A stretch of 64,000 nt of DNA from contig NZ_JIAD01000001.1 of NCBI RefSeq assembly GCF_000688015.1, forward strand, positions 1,054,001 through 1,118,000, in the 5' to 3' direction. This DNA is from Eubacterium sp. AB3007 (lineage in GTDB: Bacteria; Bacillota; Clostridia; Peptostreptococcales; Anaerovoracaceae). Of this stretch, positions 33,033 to 41,852 are shown piece by piece. Positions within the stretch are counted from its first letter, which is position 1. Each line of letters opens with the position of its first letter. A program made the translations under genes and the position numbers. Below the pieces are notes generated by a model that saw only the letters and a list, made by a program, of their open reading frames with translations, searched no databases and was not told where the DNA came from.

Positions 33033-34568
33033 ATGAATAACAAGCGACCGACCATGCTTTTGATCATGGACGGATTTGGAATGAATGACGAGACCTTTGG
33101 CAACGCCATCGCCCAGGCCAACAAGCCTGCACTGGATGAGATCTTTTCCAAATACCCTATGACCCGTATTGATGCCTGCGGAGAGGCGGTGGGCCTTCCG
33201 GATGGCCAGATGGGCAACTCGGAGGTAGGCCATCTGAACATCGGCGCTGGCCGCATCGTCTATCAGGAACTGACTCGCATCACCAAGGATGCGGAAAGCG
33301 GCAACATGCTTGAGAACGAGCGGCTGAACCATGCTATCGACCACGTCAAGGCAACCGGTGGTGCCCTGCACTTGTGGGGTCTTCTGTCCGATGGCGGTGT
33401 CCATAGCCACATCAACCACCTGTTCGCTCTGCTCGATATGGCAGCAGGCAAGGGCGTGGAGAAGATCTTTGTGCACGGATTTCTGGATGGCCGTGACGTG
33501 CCGCCTCGCTGTGCCGGCACCTATATCCAGCAGTTGGAAGAGAAACTGACAACCATCGGGATCGGACGGCTCGCTTCCATCGCGGGGCGCTACTACGCCA
33601 TGGACCGTGACAAGCGTTGGGAGAGAGTTCAGCTGGCCTACGATGCCCTGACCCTGGGGAAGGGATATACTGCAGCCACCGCCGCGGAAGCGCTGGCCGC
33701 CGCCTATGACCGGGACGAGAACGACGAGTTCGTGAAACCCACCGTGATCCTGGACGATGCCGGTAACCCGGCGACCGTGAACAATGGTGACTCCGTGATC
33801 ATGTTCAATTTCCGGCCGGATCGCGCCAGAGAGATCACCCGCACCTTCGTGGACAAGGACTTTGACGGGTTTGAGCGGGAGAAGGTGGCGGATGATCTGT
33901 GCTACATCTGCATGACCACCTACGATGCCACCATGCCGGGCGTGGAGATCGCCTACCCGCCTGAATCCTACAAGAACACCCTGGGGGAATATATCTCCAG
34001 TCTGGGACTCTCGCAGCTGCGCATCGCGGAGACAGAGAAGTACGCGCACGTCACCTTCTTCTTCAACGGCGGCGTGGAGGAGCCTAACCCCGGTGAAGAC
34101 CGGATTCTGGTGCCCTCCCCCAAGGTGGCCACCTACGACCTGCAACCGGAGATGAGCGCCTATGGTGTCACCGACAAGGTGGTGGAGCAGATTGAGACCG
34201 GCAAGTACGATATGATCATTCTGAACTTTGCGAACGCGGACATGGTCGGTCACACCGGAGTGATGGAGGCTGCCATCAAGGCGATCGAGACCCTGAACGA
34301 CTGCGTGCCCCGCGTGGTGAATGCAGTCCTGGCTCAGGGCGGCCAGGTGCTCCTCACCGCGGACCACGGCAACGCGGACGTGATGCTTGACCACGACAAC
34401 AACGTGGTCACTGCTCACTCCCTGAACCAGGTCCCCCTGGTCTACATCTCCGATACGCCTCGGGAATTGGCAGCAGGTGGCAAACTGGCCGACCTGGCCC
34501 CCACCATGCTGACGCTGATGGATATCCCGATCCCGGAGGAGATGACCGGGAATGTGCTGGTGAAATAG
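33033..34568 (+). CDS. gpmI: 2,3-bisphosphoglycerate-independent phosphoglycerate mutase
   Basis: 511 residues from MNNKRPTMLLIMDGFG, with AAGGAG upstream; the frame is open further 5' but only as a shadow of addA. Interconverts 3- and 2-phosphoglycerate. DGFG starts the alkaline-phosphatase-fold metal site, the catalytic Ser is in GNSEVGHLNIGAGR, and TADHGNADVM plus VTAHSLNQVPL hold the second manganese ligands. A housekeeping glycolytic gene and, with trpB2, one of only two plus-strand protein genes. A very stable terminator follows. Confidence 0.96.
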   Translation: MNNKRPTMLLIMDGFGMNDETFGNAIAQANKPALDEIFSKYPMTRIDACGEAVGLPDGQMGNSEVGHLNIGAGRIVYQELTRITKDAESGNMLENERLNHAIDHVKATGGALHLWGLLSDGGVHSHINHLFALLDMAAGKGVEKIFVHGFLDGRDVPPRCAGTYIQQLEEKLTTIGIGRLASIAGRYYAMDRDKRWERVQLAYDALTLGKGYTAATAAEALAAAYDRDENDEFVKPTVILDDAGNPATVNNGDSVIMFNFRPDRAREITRTFVDKDFDGFEREKVADDLCYICMTTYDATMPGVEIAYPPESYKNTLGEYISSLGLSQLRIAETEKYAHVTFFFNGGVEEPNPGEDRILVPSPKVATYDLQPEMSAYGVTDKVVEQIETGKYDMIILNFANADMVGHTGVMEAAIKAIETLNDCVPRVVNAVLAQGGQVLLTADHGNADVMLDHDNNVVTAHSLNQVPLVYISDTPRELAAGGKLADLAPTMLTLMDIPIPEEMTGNVLVK

Positions 34569-34585
34569 CGCGCAATTTAAACGGA

Positions 34586-34632
34586 GGCTGCTGCCCTCAG
34601 CGTTGAAGAACGCTGAGGGCAGCAGCCCTTTT
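34586..34632 (+). terminator. Long terminator of gpmI
   Basis: A perfect 19-bp stem (34586-34604 with 34609-34627; GGCTGCTGCCCTCAGC at its left side) with a 4-base loop is followed by CTTTTTCTTT. The stem sequence recurs in degraded form at 35029-35071 and resembles 1783-1832. Confidence 0.95.
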
Positions 34633-34711
34633 TCTTTGGGACGCACGGGGAGGCTTGCAGGCCGCCGGCGGCTAGTTGGCCGCTGGCCGATAGACATCGC
34701 CCTCCAAACTG

Positions 34712-35003
34712 AGGACTACAAAAAAAGCTCCGGGACGGTATTTTGTAGTAGGTTTTCGAGGAGGCGACTACACTTTCATGGGAGACCGGCGTTTTTGTAG
34801 TCGTTTTCCCACTGATAACAGCCGAGATCTTCCATCTATTGGAAATCTCCTGCTGGGACCTACTACAAGATTCGCGAGACTTGATGATTTTGAAGTAAAT
34901 CGGACAATAATCTACTACAAGATTCATCAGACTTACTGTTTTTGTAGCAGGTCGCTCATAAACCTACTACAAAATCCTGCTCAAGCCGGAAAAGTGTAGT
35001 CTG
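34712..35003. repeat. Array of TACTACAA/TTGTAGTA hairpins in the gpmI-potD gap
   Basis: Within about 290 bases there are nine copies of the half-site TACTACAA or its complement TTGTAGTA (one-base variants included), arranged as successive hairpins: CTACAAAA...TTTTGTAG (34716-34748), CGACTACA...TGTAGTCG (34775-34803), and a 13-bp stem TTTTTGTAGCAGGT/ACCTACTACAAAA (near 34939-34974). Two units starting CTACTACAAGATTC at about 34859 and 34911 are direct repeats with a 52-base spacing. No open frame of note. This is the bulk of a 556-base gap between convergent genes. It is not a CRISPR array: spacing and units are irregular. Confidence 0.7.
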
Positions 35004-35028
35004 TCTCTTTCGGAAGGAACCAGATCTG

Positions 35029-35071
35029 AGGGCTGTTGCACAAAGCGTTGCAGGACGCTGAGGGCAGCTCC
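35029..35071. repeat. Degraded copy of the gpmI terminator palindrome
   Basis: GGGCTG, AAGCGTTG, GACGCTGAGGGCAGC in order reproduce the gpmI terminator stem (34586-34627) with scattered changes that break the pairing. It suggests that the palindrome is a dispersed element rather than a simple terminator. Confidence 0.55.
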
Positions 35072-35095
35072 TTTAGCGCGCACGTCATGCTGCAA

Positions 35096-35127
35096 GGGGT
35101 GCTTTTTTTGAGGCACCCCCGTTTTTA
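35096..35127 (+). terminator. Terminator facing potD
   Basis: GGGGTGC/GCACCCC (35096-35102 with 35113-35119) is followed on the plus strand by CGTTTTTATT, which overlaps the potD stop codon. It would stop plus-strand transcripts from entering potABCD antisense. Confidence 0.8.
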
Positions 35128-36198
35128 TTCTGCCTTGAACTTCTTCCAGTACTTTGTCACCAGATCGTTCCCTTCGGGCCCCAGGTCCCGGAGCACCTCG
35201 GAGCGGGCCAACAGCTCATCCGAGGGAAAGAGCACCGGGCTGTTTTGGAGTGACTTTGGGAGCATGGCCCGCGCTGCCTCGTTGGGGGTACTGTAGGTCA
35301 GGTACTCGTAGTTGGTATAGGCCACGTCACCGCGGCACATATAGTCGATGAACTTCTCCGCGTTCTCAGGATGAAAGGCGCCCGCGGGGATCACCCAGTT
35401 GTCGATGAACACCTCCGTCCCCTCCTTCGGGATCACAAAGTCCAGATCCCGGTTCAGTTCCTGACTGTACAGGACCTCCCCATTCCAGACCACCCCCAGA
35501 TTCGCGGAATTTCCGATGAGCAGATCCCGGGCGGAGTCGTTGGCGTACTTGTAGACCAGCGGTTTCTGGCGGATCAGGTACTCAGCTGCCGCGTTCAGGT
35601 CCTTCTTTCGGGTGCTGTTGATGGATAGCCCCTGGGCCTTCAGGCTGGCCCCCATGGTATCCCGCATGCTGTCCTGCATAAGGATGCTCCCGCTGTAGGA
35701 TGGATCCCACAGGTCATTCCAGGAGGAGGGCTCTCTGCCAGCAAGAGCCTTGGAGTTATACATGATTCCCATGGTACCCCACTGGTAGGGAACCGCATAG
35801 CGATTTCCCGGGTCGTAACTCTGGGACGCCATGGTCAGGTATCGTTTTCCAATGTTTTTCAAATGCGGGAGATTGGCTTTGTGCAAAGGCGCCAGGAGAT
35901 CCTCCGCGATCATTCGTTCCACCATGTAATCCGACGGACAGAGCACATCGTAGACACCGGCTCGGTTTTTGATCACTGGGTACATCTCTTCCACCGTGTC
36001 GTAGGTGTCCAGGATAACCTTGATGCCGGTCTCCTTCTCAAAGCCATCGATCACCGCAGGATCCATGTAATCCCCGTAGCAGTAGACGCGGACCTCCTTC
36101 TCGTCGCTGTGGTCGCAGGCCGTAAGCAGCGTGATAAACAGCGCTGCCAAAAGCGCCAACGCCAGGACCAATGCTTTCTTACCCCTGTGCGATCTCAT
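35125..36198 (-). CDS. potD: Spermidine/putrescine ABC transporter, substrate-binding lipoprotein
   Basis: 357 residues from MRSHRGKK (GAGGAGG upstream); 20-base overlap with the end of potC. The signal peptide ends in the lipobox LLTAC, so the protein is a membrane-anchored lipoprotein. The mature part is a PotD/PotF-type periplasmic-binding fold: VYCYGDYMDP, YDVLCPSDYMVERM, YAVPYQWGTMGIMYN and FIDNWVIPAGAFHPENAEKFIDYM are family landmarks. It captures polyamines for PotBC. Last gene of potABCD. Confidence 0.94.
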   Translation of the reverse strand: MRSHRGKKALVLALALLAALFITLLTACDHSDEKEVRVYCYGDYMDPAVIDGFEKETGIKVILDTYDTVEEMYPVIKNRAGVYDVLCPSDYMVERMIAEDLLAPLHKANLPHLKNIGKRYLTMASQSYDPGNRYAVPYQWGTMGIMYNSKALAGREPSSWNDLWDPSYSGSILMQDSMRDTMGASLKAQGLSINSTRKKDLNAAAEYLIRQKPLVYKYANDSARDLLIGNSANLGVVWNGEVLYSQELNRDLDFVIPKEGTEVFIDNWVIPAGAFHPENAEKFIDYMCRGDVAYTNYEYLTYSTPNEAARAMLPKSLQNSPVLFPSDELLARSEVLRDLGPEGNDLVTKYWKKFKAE

Positions 36199-36979
36199 GG
36201 AAAAATTCCTCCTCGTTAGGCTCTCTATCCGACGCAATATTCACGATCACCAGCACCACAAGCACAGTCAGAAAGATTACGGTGGACAAAGCGAACAGCG
36301 TGGGACGTATACCCACCTTCACCTGGCTGTAGATCAGGGTGGAGATGGTGTTGATGCCGGCGCCCCTTGTGAAATGGGTCACCACAAAATCGTCCACCGA
36401 CATGGTGAATGCCAGCAGAAACCCGGAAATGATCCCTGGACGAATCTCCGGGATGATCACCTTGCGGAAGGCGTAGGCCGGAGAGGCGCCCAGATCCAGC
36501 GCCGCTTCGTAACTGCTGGGGCCCAACTGCCGGATCCGCGGCATCACCGACAGAATCACATAGGGAATGTTGAAGGTGATATGCGCCAGCAACACCGTCC
36601 CCAGGTTCAGATAGAAACCGAAGGCGATAAAGGTAAGCATCAGAGAAATGCCAGTGACGATGTCCGCGTTTAGCAGCGGAATGTTGTTCAGACCCATGAT
36701 GAGATTCCGGCTCTGTCGGCTCATGGCATCGATGCCGATGCAGGCCAGCACCCCGATCACCACAGCGATGGCCGCCGACAGCAGTGCGATGAGGAAGGTG
36801 TTTCCGATGGCAGACAGGATCTGTCCGTCTCGAAACATCTCCCCGTACCATTTCAGAGAAAAGCCGCTCCACTTGAACATGGACTTGCTCTCATTGAAGG
36901 AAAACACCATCAGTGTCAGGATGGGCAGGTACAGGAAAAGCATGACCAGCATGAGGTAGATGGTTCGGATCGCTTTCAC
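36179..36979 (-). CDS. potC: Spermidine/putrescine ABC transporter, permease PotC
   Basis: 266 residues with about six membrane helices. The EAA loop (SYEAALDLGASPAYAFRKVIIPEIRPGI) contacts the ATPase. Its start overlaps the potB stop (ATGA). Works with PotB as the membrane channel. Confidence 0.94.
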   Translation of the reverse strand: MKAIRTIYLMLVMLFLYLPILTLMVFSFNESKSMFKWSGFSLKWYGEMFRDGQILSAIGNTFLIALLSAAIAVVIGVLACIGIDAMSRQSRNLIMGLNNIPLLNADIVTGISLMLTFIAFGFYLNLGTVLLAHITFNIPYVILSVMPRIRQLGPSSYEAALDLGASPAYAFRKVIIPEIRPGIISGFLLAFTMSVDDFVVTHFTRGAGINTISTLIYSQVKVGIRPTLFALSTVIFLTVLVVLVIVNIASDREPNEEEFFHEIAQG

Positions 36980-37788
36980 AGGCTCACCCCCTCTCCACTC
37001 TTGTCCAGGGCGCTAAGGATGGCCATGCTGCCCAGAACAAACACCATCATCACCAGGGACAGGCCGGAGCCCAGGTTCCAGTTGGCACTGGTGGTGAACT
37101 CCTGCTCAATGATGTTGCCGATGAGATAGATCTTGCCTCCTCCCAGGATGTTGGAGATCACAAAGGTGGTCAGCGACGGCACAAACACCATGGTCACACC
37201 GCTGGCGATGCCGGGCACGATCAGCGGCAGAACGATGCGGCCGAGCACCACCGGTTTCTCCGCCCCCAGGTCATAAGCCGCCTCGATGATGCTGTCGTCC
37301 AGTTTCATCAACGCGTTGTAGATGGGAAGGATCATGAAGGGCAGAAAATCGTACACCATACCCAAGACCACGGCGGCCGGTGTGTTGATGATCTGTGGCA
37401 TGGAGAGTCCAATGAAGGACAAAGCCGTGTCGAACAGCCCCTCCTTCTCCAGAATGACCTGCCAGGCCATGGTGCGCAGCAGGAAGTTCATCCACATGGG
37501 AAGGATGAAAATAAACACCATAAAACCCGCCTTCCCAAGCCGGCTGTCCTTCAGAATCAGCGCCAGAGGAAAGGCGATCAGAAAGCAGATGATTGTACTG
37601 GCCAGCGCCAGAAGCAACGCCAGGGCCAGAGCCTCTGCGTGTACAGGCTCCGCAATGGCTGTAATGTTTCGCAGTGTGAACTGTCCCTCCCGGTCCGTGA
37701 ACCCGTAGTACATGATCAGGCACAAGGGGATCAGCGTCCCGCCCAGCATCCATACCAGGAAGGGGGCCGCCAGAAACTTCCTAGACAT
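36976..37788 (-). CDS. potB: Spermidine/putrescine ABC transporter, permease PotB
   Basis: 270 residues with about six membrane helices. The EAA loop is IIEAAYDLGAEKPVVLGR and LRTMAWQVIL is a PotB landmark. Its start overlaps the end of potA by 8 bases, and its end overlaps potC (ATGA). Confidence 0.94.
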   Translation of the reverse strand: MSRKFLAAPFLVWMLGGTLIPLCLIMYYGFTDREGQFTLRNITAIAEPVHAEALALALLLALASTIICFLIAFPLALILKDSRLGKAGFMVFIFILPMWMNFLLRTMAWQVILEKEGLFDTALSFIGLSMPQIINTPAAVVLGMVYDFLPFMILPIYNALMKLDDSIIEAAYDLGAEKPVVLGRIVLPLIVPGIASGVTMVFVPSLTTFVISNILGGGKIYLIGNIIEQEFTTSANWNLGSGLSLVMMVFVLGSMAILSALDKSGEGVSL

Positions 37789-38857
37789 CCTTGTACATAG
37801 CCTCCTCTTCCGCTCTGGTGGGTTTGTGCATAATCTGTATGTTTTCCGGAAGCACGTCGATGCTCACACGGGTGCCGGGCACATAACTGACAGTGTTCTG
37901 CACCAGCCATTCAAATCCGCCGGCCTGGATCTCCATCTCGTAGTGGACGCCGATGAACACGTTGTGGGATACCACTCCATCCAGCGCCCCTTCGCCTGGC
38001 ATGCCGATGATCACATCCTCCGGCCTCACTACCACATCGACCGGGTTCTCCTGGCCGAATCCCTCGTCCACACAGGGGAAGACCCGGCCACAAAGCCGCA
38101 CTTCCCGGTCTCTCACCATCACTCCATCGATAATATTGCTGTCCCCGATGAAGTCTGCCACAAAAGCGTTCTGGGGCTCGTTGTAGATCTCCTCCGGTGT
38201 GCCCATCTGCTGGATGTATCCACCGTTCATCACCACCACCTTGTCGCTCATGGTCAATGCCTCCTCCTGATCGTGAGTCACGTAGAGGAAGGTGATCCCC
38301 AGCTCGTTCTTCAATCGGATCAGTTCGTAGGCCATTTCTTCCCGGAGTTTCAGGTCCAGTGCACCCAAAGGCTCATCCAGTAGAAGCAGCTTCGGCTCGT
38401 TGACGATAGCCCGTGCCATGGCTACTCGCTGCTGTTGGCCACCGGAAAGAGAGGAGATCCTGCGTTTCTGAAACCCGGACAGATTCACCATCTTCAGTGT
38501 TTCCCTTACCTTGTCCCGAATGAAAGACTCGCTCTTGCCACTGACCCTGAGCCCAAAAGCGATGTTGTCTCCCACATTCATGTGTGGGAACAGGGCGTAT
38601 TTCTGGAAAACGGTGTTGATGGGCCGCTTGTTTGGAGGCATATCGGTGATGTCCCTCCCTTCAAAAAACACCCTGCCGCTGTCTGGCCGCTCAAAACCGC
38701 CCACGATCCGAAGCGTGGTGGTCTTGCCACAGCCAGATGGCCCCAGCAGGGTGATAAACTCGTTCTCATTTATCCGCAAGCTAAAATCATCGAGGACGGT
38801 ATTCCCATCCTCGAAGGTTTTGGTAATGTTTTTCAGTTCAATCAGAGCTTTTCTCAT
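37781..38857 (-). CDS. potA: Spermidine/putrescine ABC transporter, ATP-binding PotA
   Basis: 358 residues. GPSGCGKTT is Walker A, LSGGQQQR the ABC signature, [12 protein letters not shown]alker B, and THDQEEAL the switch His. The C-terminal third is a TOBE regulatory domain. First gene of potABCD. The single-copy palindromic repeat (38872-38904) lies 14 bases upstream of its ATG, between it and gltX, so the repeat may sit in the untranslated leader. Confidence 0.95.
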   Translation of the reverse strand: MRKALIELKNITKTFEDGNTVLDDFSLRINENEFITLLGPSGCGKTTTLRIVGGFERPDSGRVFFEGRDITDMPPNKRPINTVFQKYALFPHMNVGDNIAFGLRVSGKSESFIRDKVRETLKMVNLSGFQKRRISSLSGGQQQRVAMARAIVNEPKLLLLDEPLGALDLKLREEMAYELIRLKNELGITFLYVTHDQEEALTMSDKVVVMNGGYIQQMGTPEEIYNEPQNAFVADFIGDSNIIDGVMVRDREVRLCGRVFPCVDEGFGQENPVDVVVRPEDVIIGMPGEGALDGVVSHNVFIGVHYEMEIQAGGFEWLVQNTVSYVPGTRVSIDVLPENIQIMHKPTRAEEEAMYKDV

Positions 38858-38871
38858 AAGAATCCCTCAAA

Positions 38872-38904
38872 GTGTGTCAAAGGGGACGGTTCTTTTTGAC
38901 ACAC
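38872..38904. repeat. REP-like palindrome, single arm (copy 2)
   Basis: One unit of the GTGTGTCAAAGGGGACGG + TTCTTTTTGACACAC repeat, with no inverted partner, lies in the potA-gltX gap. Identical over its length to the arms at 22174 and 56821. Confidence 0.93.
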
Positions 38905-38912
38905 CCTCACGC

Positions 38913-40583
38913 TTATCGACCAAATCTCCTGCGAACCATCTCTTCGCCCATGATCTGCTGGATGGTCCATACGTCCGGTGATTGGGCCCTGCCCATCAAT
39001 GTGATGCGGATCACGGTGCTGACATGCCCCACGTGACCCTTGTAGTCCTCCGGATGTTTTTTGAAATCCTTCGGTTTGGCGGCATATCCCAGGTCTGTGG
39101 CGATGGTCCGGATCTTGTCGAACCACTGACTCTGATCATCGCTGTGATCGTACGTCGCCATATACGCATCCAGGATCTTTGGGATGTCTTCCTCCGGCAC
39201 CTCAGCCGGCATGTCATCCTCCGTCCGGTAGAATTCGTCAAAGAAATAACTGACAAAGTCCACGATCTGTCTGGCGTAGATCAGATCCTTTCTGGGTTTC
39301 TTGTCTGCCCGTCCAAGATCAAGGATCTTCACCATATAGGCACGATCCTCAAACATGGGCATGTATTCCGGCGCGCATTCGGCGGCCCAGTCCCGCAGGA
39401 AGTCATACAGCTCCTCTGCAGAGATCTTCAGGAGCACGTCCTTGCTGATATCGTTCAACTTGTTCAGATCAAACAGAGCGCCTGAATTGCTCATCTTACG
39501 GGTGGTGAACTGGAACTCGTCGATGTCTGCCTCCGGGTTCGCCATTCTCCACTCTTCGAAGTCCGAGTTCAGGATGGTCAGCAGATATTCCCGTACCGCT
39601 GCCGGATGGTACCCCTGATGCCGGTAGTAATCCAGCGACAACTCCGGATCCTCTCTCTTGGAGAGCTTCCGCTTGTTTCCGTTCTCATCCAGTTTCATCA
39701 GCTGCGCTGTGTGACAATAGACAGGTGGCTCCCATCCCAGCTTCTCAAACAGTTCCACATGCACTGGCAGCGTAGAGAGCCACTCTGCGCCACGCACCAC
39801 ATGGGTAGTCCGCATTAGATGATCATCCACCACATGGGCAAAGTGATAAGTGGGAATGCCGGTGGTCTTCAGCAGTACGATGTCCATGAAATTCTCAGGC
39901 ATATACAACTTGCCTCGGATCGCATCCTCCACACAGATCTTGCGGACAATGGTCTTGGACTCTTCTCCTTCCCCCTCTGTCACAGCCTCTTTGCCCTCTG
40001 ACTTCAGGCGTACCACATAGGGTTTTCCGGCTTCCAGCGCTTCTCGCACCTGATCCAGCGTCCACTCCCGGCAGGCCGCATAGGGACCGTAGATTCCCGG
40101 AGTCACCTTTTCCTCCTCCTGGCGGGCGCGGATCTCTCCAATCTCTTCCTCCCCCAGGAAGCAAGGATAGGCCTTCCCTTCTGCCACCAGCTTCTTGGCA
40201 AAACAGCGATAGATCTCGCCGCGATGGCTTTGTGTATAGTCACCGTAAGCACCCACATCTCCATCTCGGGTAGCGCCCTCGTCGAAGTTGATATCGAAGA
40301 ACTTCAGCGAATCGATGACCGTCTCCACAGCGCCCTCTACATAACGCTTGTCATCGGTGTCCTCTATGCGAAGAAAGAATACACCTCCAGACTGATGAGC
40401 CAACCGCTCATCCACGAAGGCCCCGTACAGGTTTCCCAAATGAATAAATCCGGTGGGACTCGGGCCAAGTCTCGTCACCATGGCCCCCTTCGGCAGATCT
40501 CTGGGCGGGTACATCGCCTCGTAGTCCTCCGGGGTTTTCTCGATCTCAGGAAATAGTAAATCTGCAAGCTTCTGATAATCCAT
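38913..40583 (-). CDS. gltX: Glutamyl-tRNA synthetase
   Basis: 556 residues from MDYQKLADLL; GAGAGGAAG precedes it. A class I synthetase: GPSPTGFIHLGN is the HIGH region, KRKLSKRED the KMSKS-type loop, and FLRIEDTDDKR the glutamate pocket. It is about 70 residues longer than the common bacterial form, with extra sequence between HIGH and KMSKS and in the C-terminal anticodon part. This is a Clostridia-type variant; a misacylating or tRNA-Gln-specific second GluRS cannot be excluded. It lies 14 bases after ahcY. Confidence 0.9.
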   Translation of the reverse strand: MDYQKLADLLFPEIEKTPEDYEAMYPPRDLPKGAMVTRLGPSPTGFIHLGNLYGAFVDERLAHQSGGVFFLRIEDTDDKRYVEGAVETVIDSLKFFDINFDEGATRDGDVGAYGDYTQSHRGEIYRCFAKKLVAEGKAYPCFLGEEEIGEIRARQEEEKVTPGIYGPYAACREWTLDQVREALEAGKPYVVRLKSEGKEAVTEGEGEESKTIVRKICVEDAIRGKLYMPENFMDIVLLKTTGIPTYHFAHVVDDHLMRTTHVVRGAEWLSTLPVHVELFEKLGWEPPVYCHTAQLMKLDENGNKRKLSKREDPELSLDYYRHQGYHPAAVREYLLTILNSDFEEWRMANPEADIDEFQFTTRKMSNSGALFDLNKLNDISKDVLLKISAEELYDFLRDWAAECAPEYMPMFEDRAYMVKILDLGRADKKPRKDLIYARQIVDFVSYFFDEFYRTEDDMPAEVPEEDIPKILDAYMATYDHSDDQSQWFDKIRTIATDLGYAAKPKDFKKHPEDYKGHVGHVSTVIRITLMGRAQSPDVWTIQQIMGEEMVRRRFGR

Positions 40584-40597
40584 GTTCTTCCTCTCCG

Positions 40598-41851
40598 TTA
40601 TTCCAGATTCCAACTGTTCAGGTAGTCTTCCTGTTCCTCGGTCAGCGTATCGATGCTGATTCCCCAGGCAGCCAGTTTGCGCCGCGCCACCAGGTCATCG
40701 ATCTCGCTGCTGACATCCACTACGCGCTTGCCCAGCTCTCCGTAGTGCTCCTTGATGTACAAAGCCGAAAGCGCCTGTACCGCAAAACTCATATCCATAA
40801 TCTCTGCCGGATGACCATCCGCTGCAGCGATGTTCACCAGTTTTCCTTCACCGATCACGTTGATCCACTTGCCGTTCTCCAGACGATACCCGGTGATATT
40901 GGCTCTTGTCTCCTTCTTCTCAAGGGCAGCGGCTTCCAGACCTGCCATATCCACTTCGCAGTCGAAGTGGCCTGCATTGCACAAGATTGCCCGGTCTTTC
41001 ATGGTCAGCATATGCGGTACAGTGATGGTCTTGCAGCAGCCGGTGGCACTGACGAACAGGTCACCGCGCGGTGCTGCTTCTGCCATAGGCATCACCTCAT
41101 AGCCATCCATCCGCGCCTCGATGGCCTTCACCGGATCGATCTCAGTTACGATGACCCGCGCCCCCAGAGCTGCAGCCCGCATGGCGATGCCACGGCTGCA
41201 CCATCCGTAACCCACCACCACGACAGTCTTGGAAGCCACGATCAGGTTGGTGTTGCGCATGATGCTGTCCCAGACAGACTGACCGGTACCATACCGGTTG
41301 TCGAACAGGTGCTTACAGTCCGCATCGTTCACCGCCACCATGGGGAACTTCAGTACACCTTCCTTCTCCATGGCTTTCAGGCGAATGACGCCGGTGGTCG
41401 TCTCTTCGCATCCCCCCAGCACGTTCTCCGCCAGGTCCGGCCGTTCCTTGTGCAGCATGGACACCAGATCTCCGCCATCATCTATGATGATGTGCGGCTT
41501 ATGGGACAGACACATCTCGATATGGTGCGCATACTCTTCCGGAGTTGCCCCATGGATGGCAAAAACAGAGAGCCCATCCTCCACCAGGGCGGCAGCTACA
41601 TCGTCCTGTGTGGACAAGGAATTACTTCCGGTAACAGCCATCTGTGCGCCGCCCGCGGCCAACACCAGGCACAGGTAGGCAGTCTTCGCTTCCAGATGGA
41701 CTGACAGGGAGATCCGCAGCCCCTGAAAGGGCTTTTCTATGCGGAATTCCTCCTCCAACCCTGCCAGCAACGGCATATTATGACGGACCCACTCGATCTT
41801 GGTATGACCGGAGGGTGCCAGCGCAATATCTCTGATCTCGTATCGTTCCAT
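40598..41851 (-). CDS. ahcY: Adenosylhomocysteinase
   Basis: 417 residues. Splits S-adenosylhomocysteine to adenosine and homocysteine with bound NAD. NAD loop GYGWCSRGIAMRA, substrate region DDGGDLV, and NRYGTGQSVWDSI are family landmarks. The short C-terminus (lacking the KPDHYRY tail of the eukaryotic type) marks the archaeal/thermophile-like subgroup. Its start directly adjoins the CdaR stop, so it is likely in the cda operon. It links to the methionine branch represented by MetA-LysC. Confidence 0.93.
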   Translation of the reverse strand: MERYEIRDIALAPSGHTKIEWVRHNMPLLAGLEEEFRIEKPFQGLRISLSVHLEAKTAYLCLVLAAGGAQMAVTGSNSLSTQDDVAAALVEDGLSVFAIHGATPEEYAHHIEMCLSHKPHIIIDDGGDLVSMLHKERPDLAENVLGGCEETTTGVIRLKAMEKEGVLKFPMVAVNDADCKHLFDNRYGTGQSVWDSIMRNTNLIVASKTVVVVGYGWCSRGIAMRAAALGARVIVTEIDPVKAIEARMDGYEVMPMAEAAPRGDLFVSATGCCKTITVPHMLTMKDRAILCNAGHFDCEVDMAGLEAAALEKKETRANITGYRLENGKWINVIGEGKLVNIAAADGHPAEIMDMSFAVQALSALYIKEHYGELGKRVVDVSSEIDDLVARRKLAAWGISIDTLTEEQEDYLNSWNLE

Positions 41852-41852
41852 T

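Noticed and set aside
32961..34697. 578-codon minus-strand frame opposite gpmI
   Set aside because: gpmI on the plus strand has all catalytic motifs, a promoter and a terminator; the frame is a shadow.
34712..35003. Possible CRISPR array
   Set aside because: Repeat units are short, irregular in length and mutually inverted, spacers are not uniform, and no cas gene is near.
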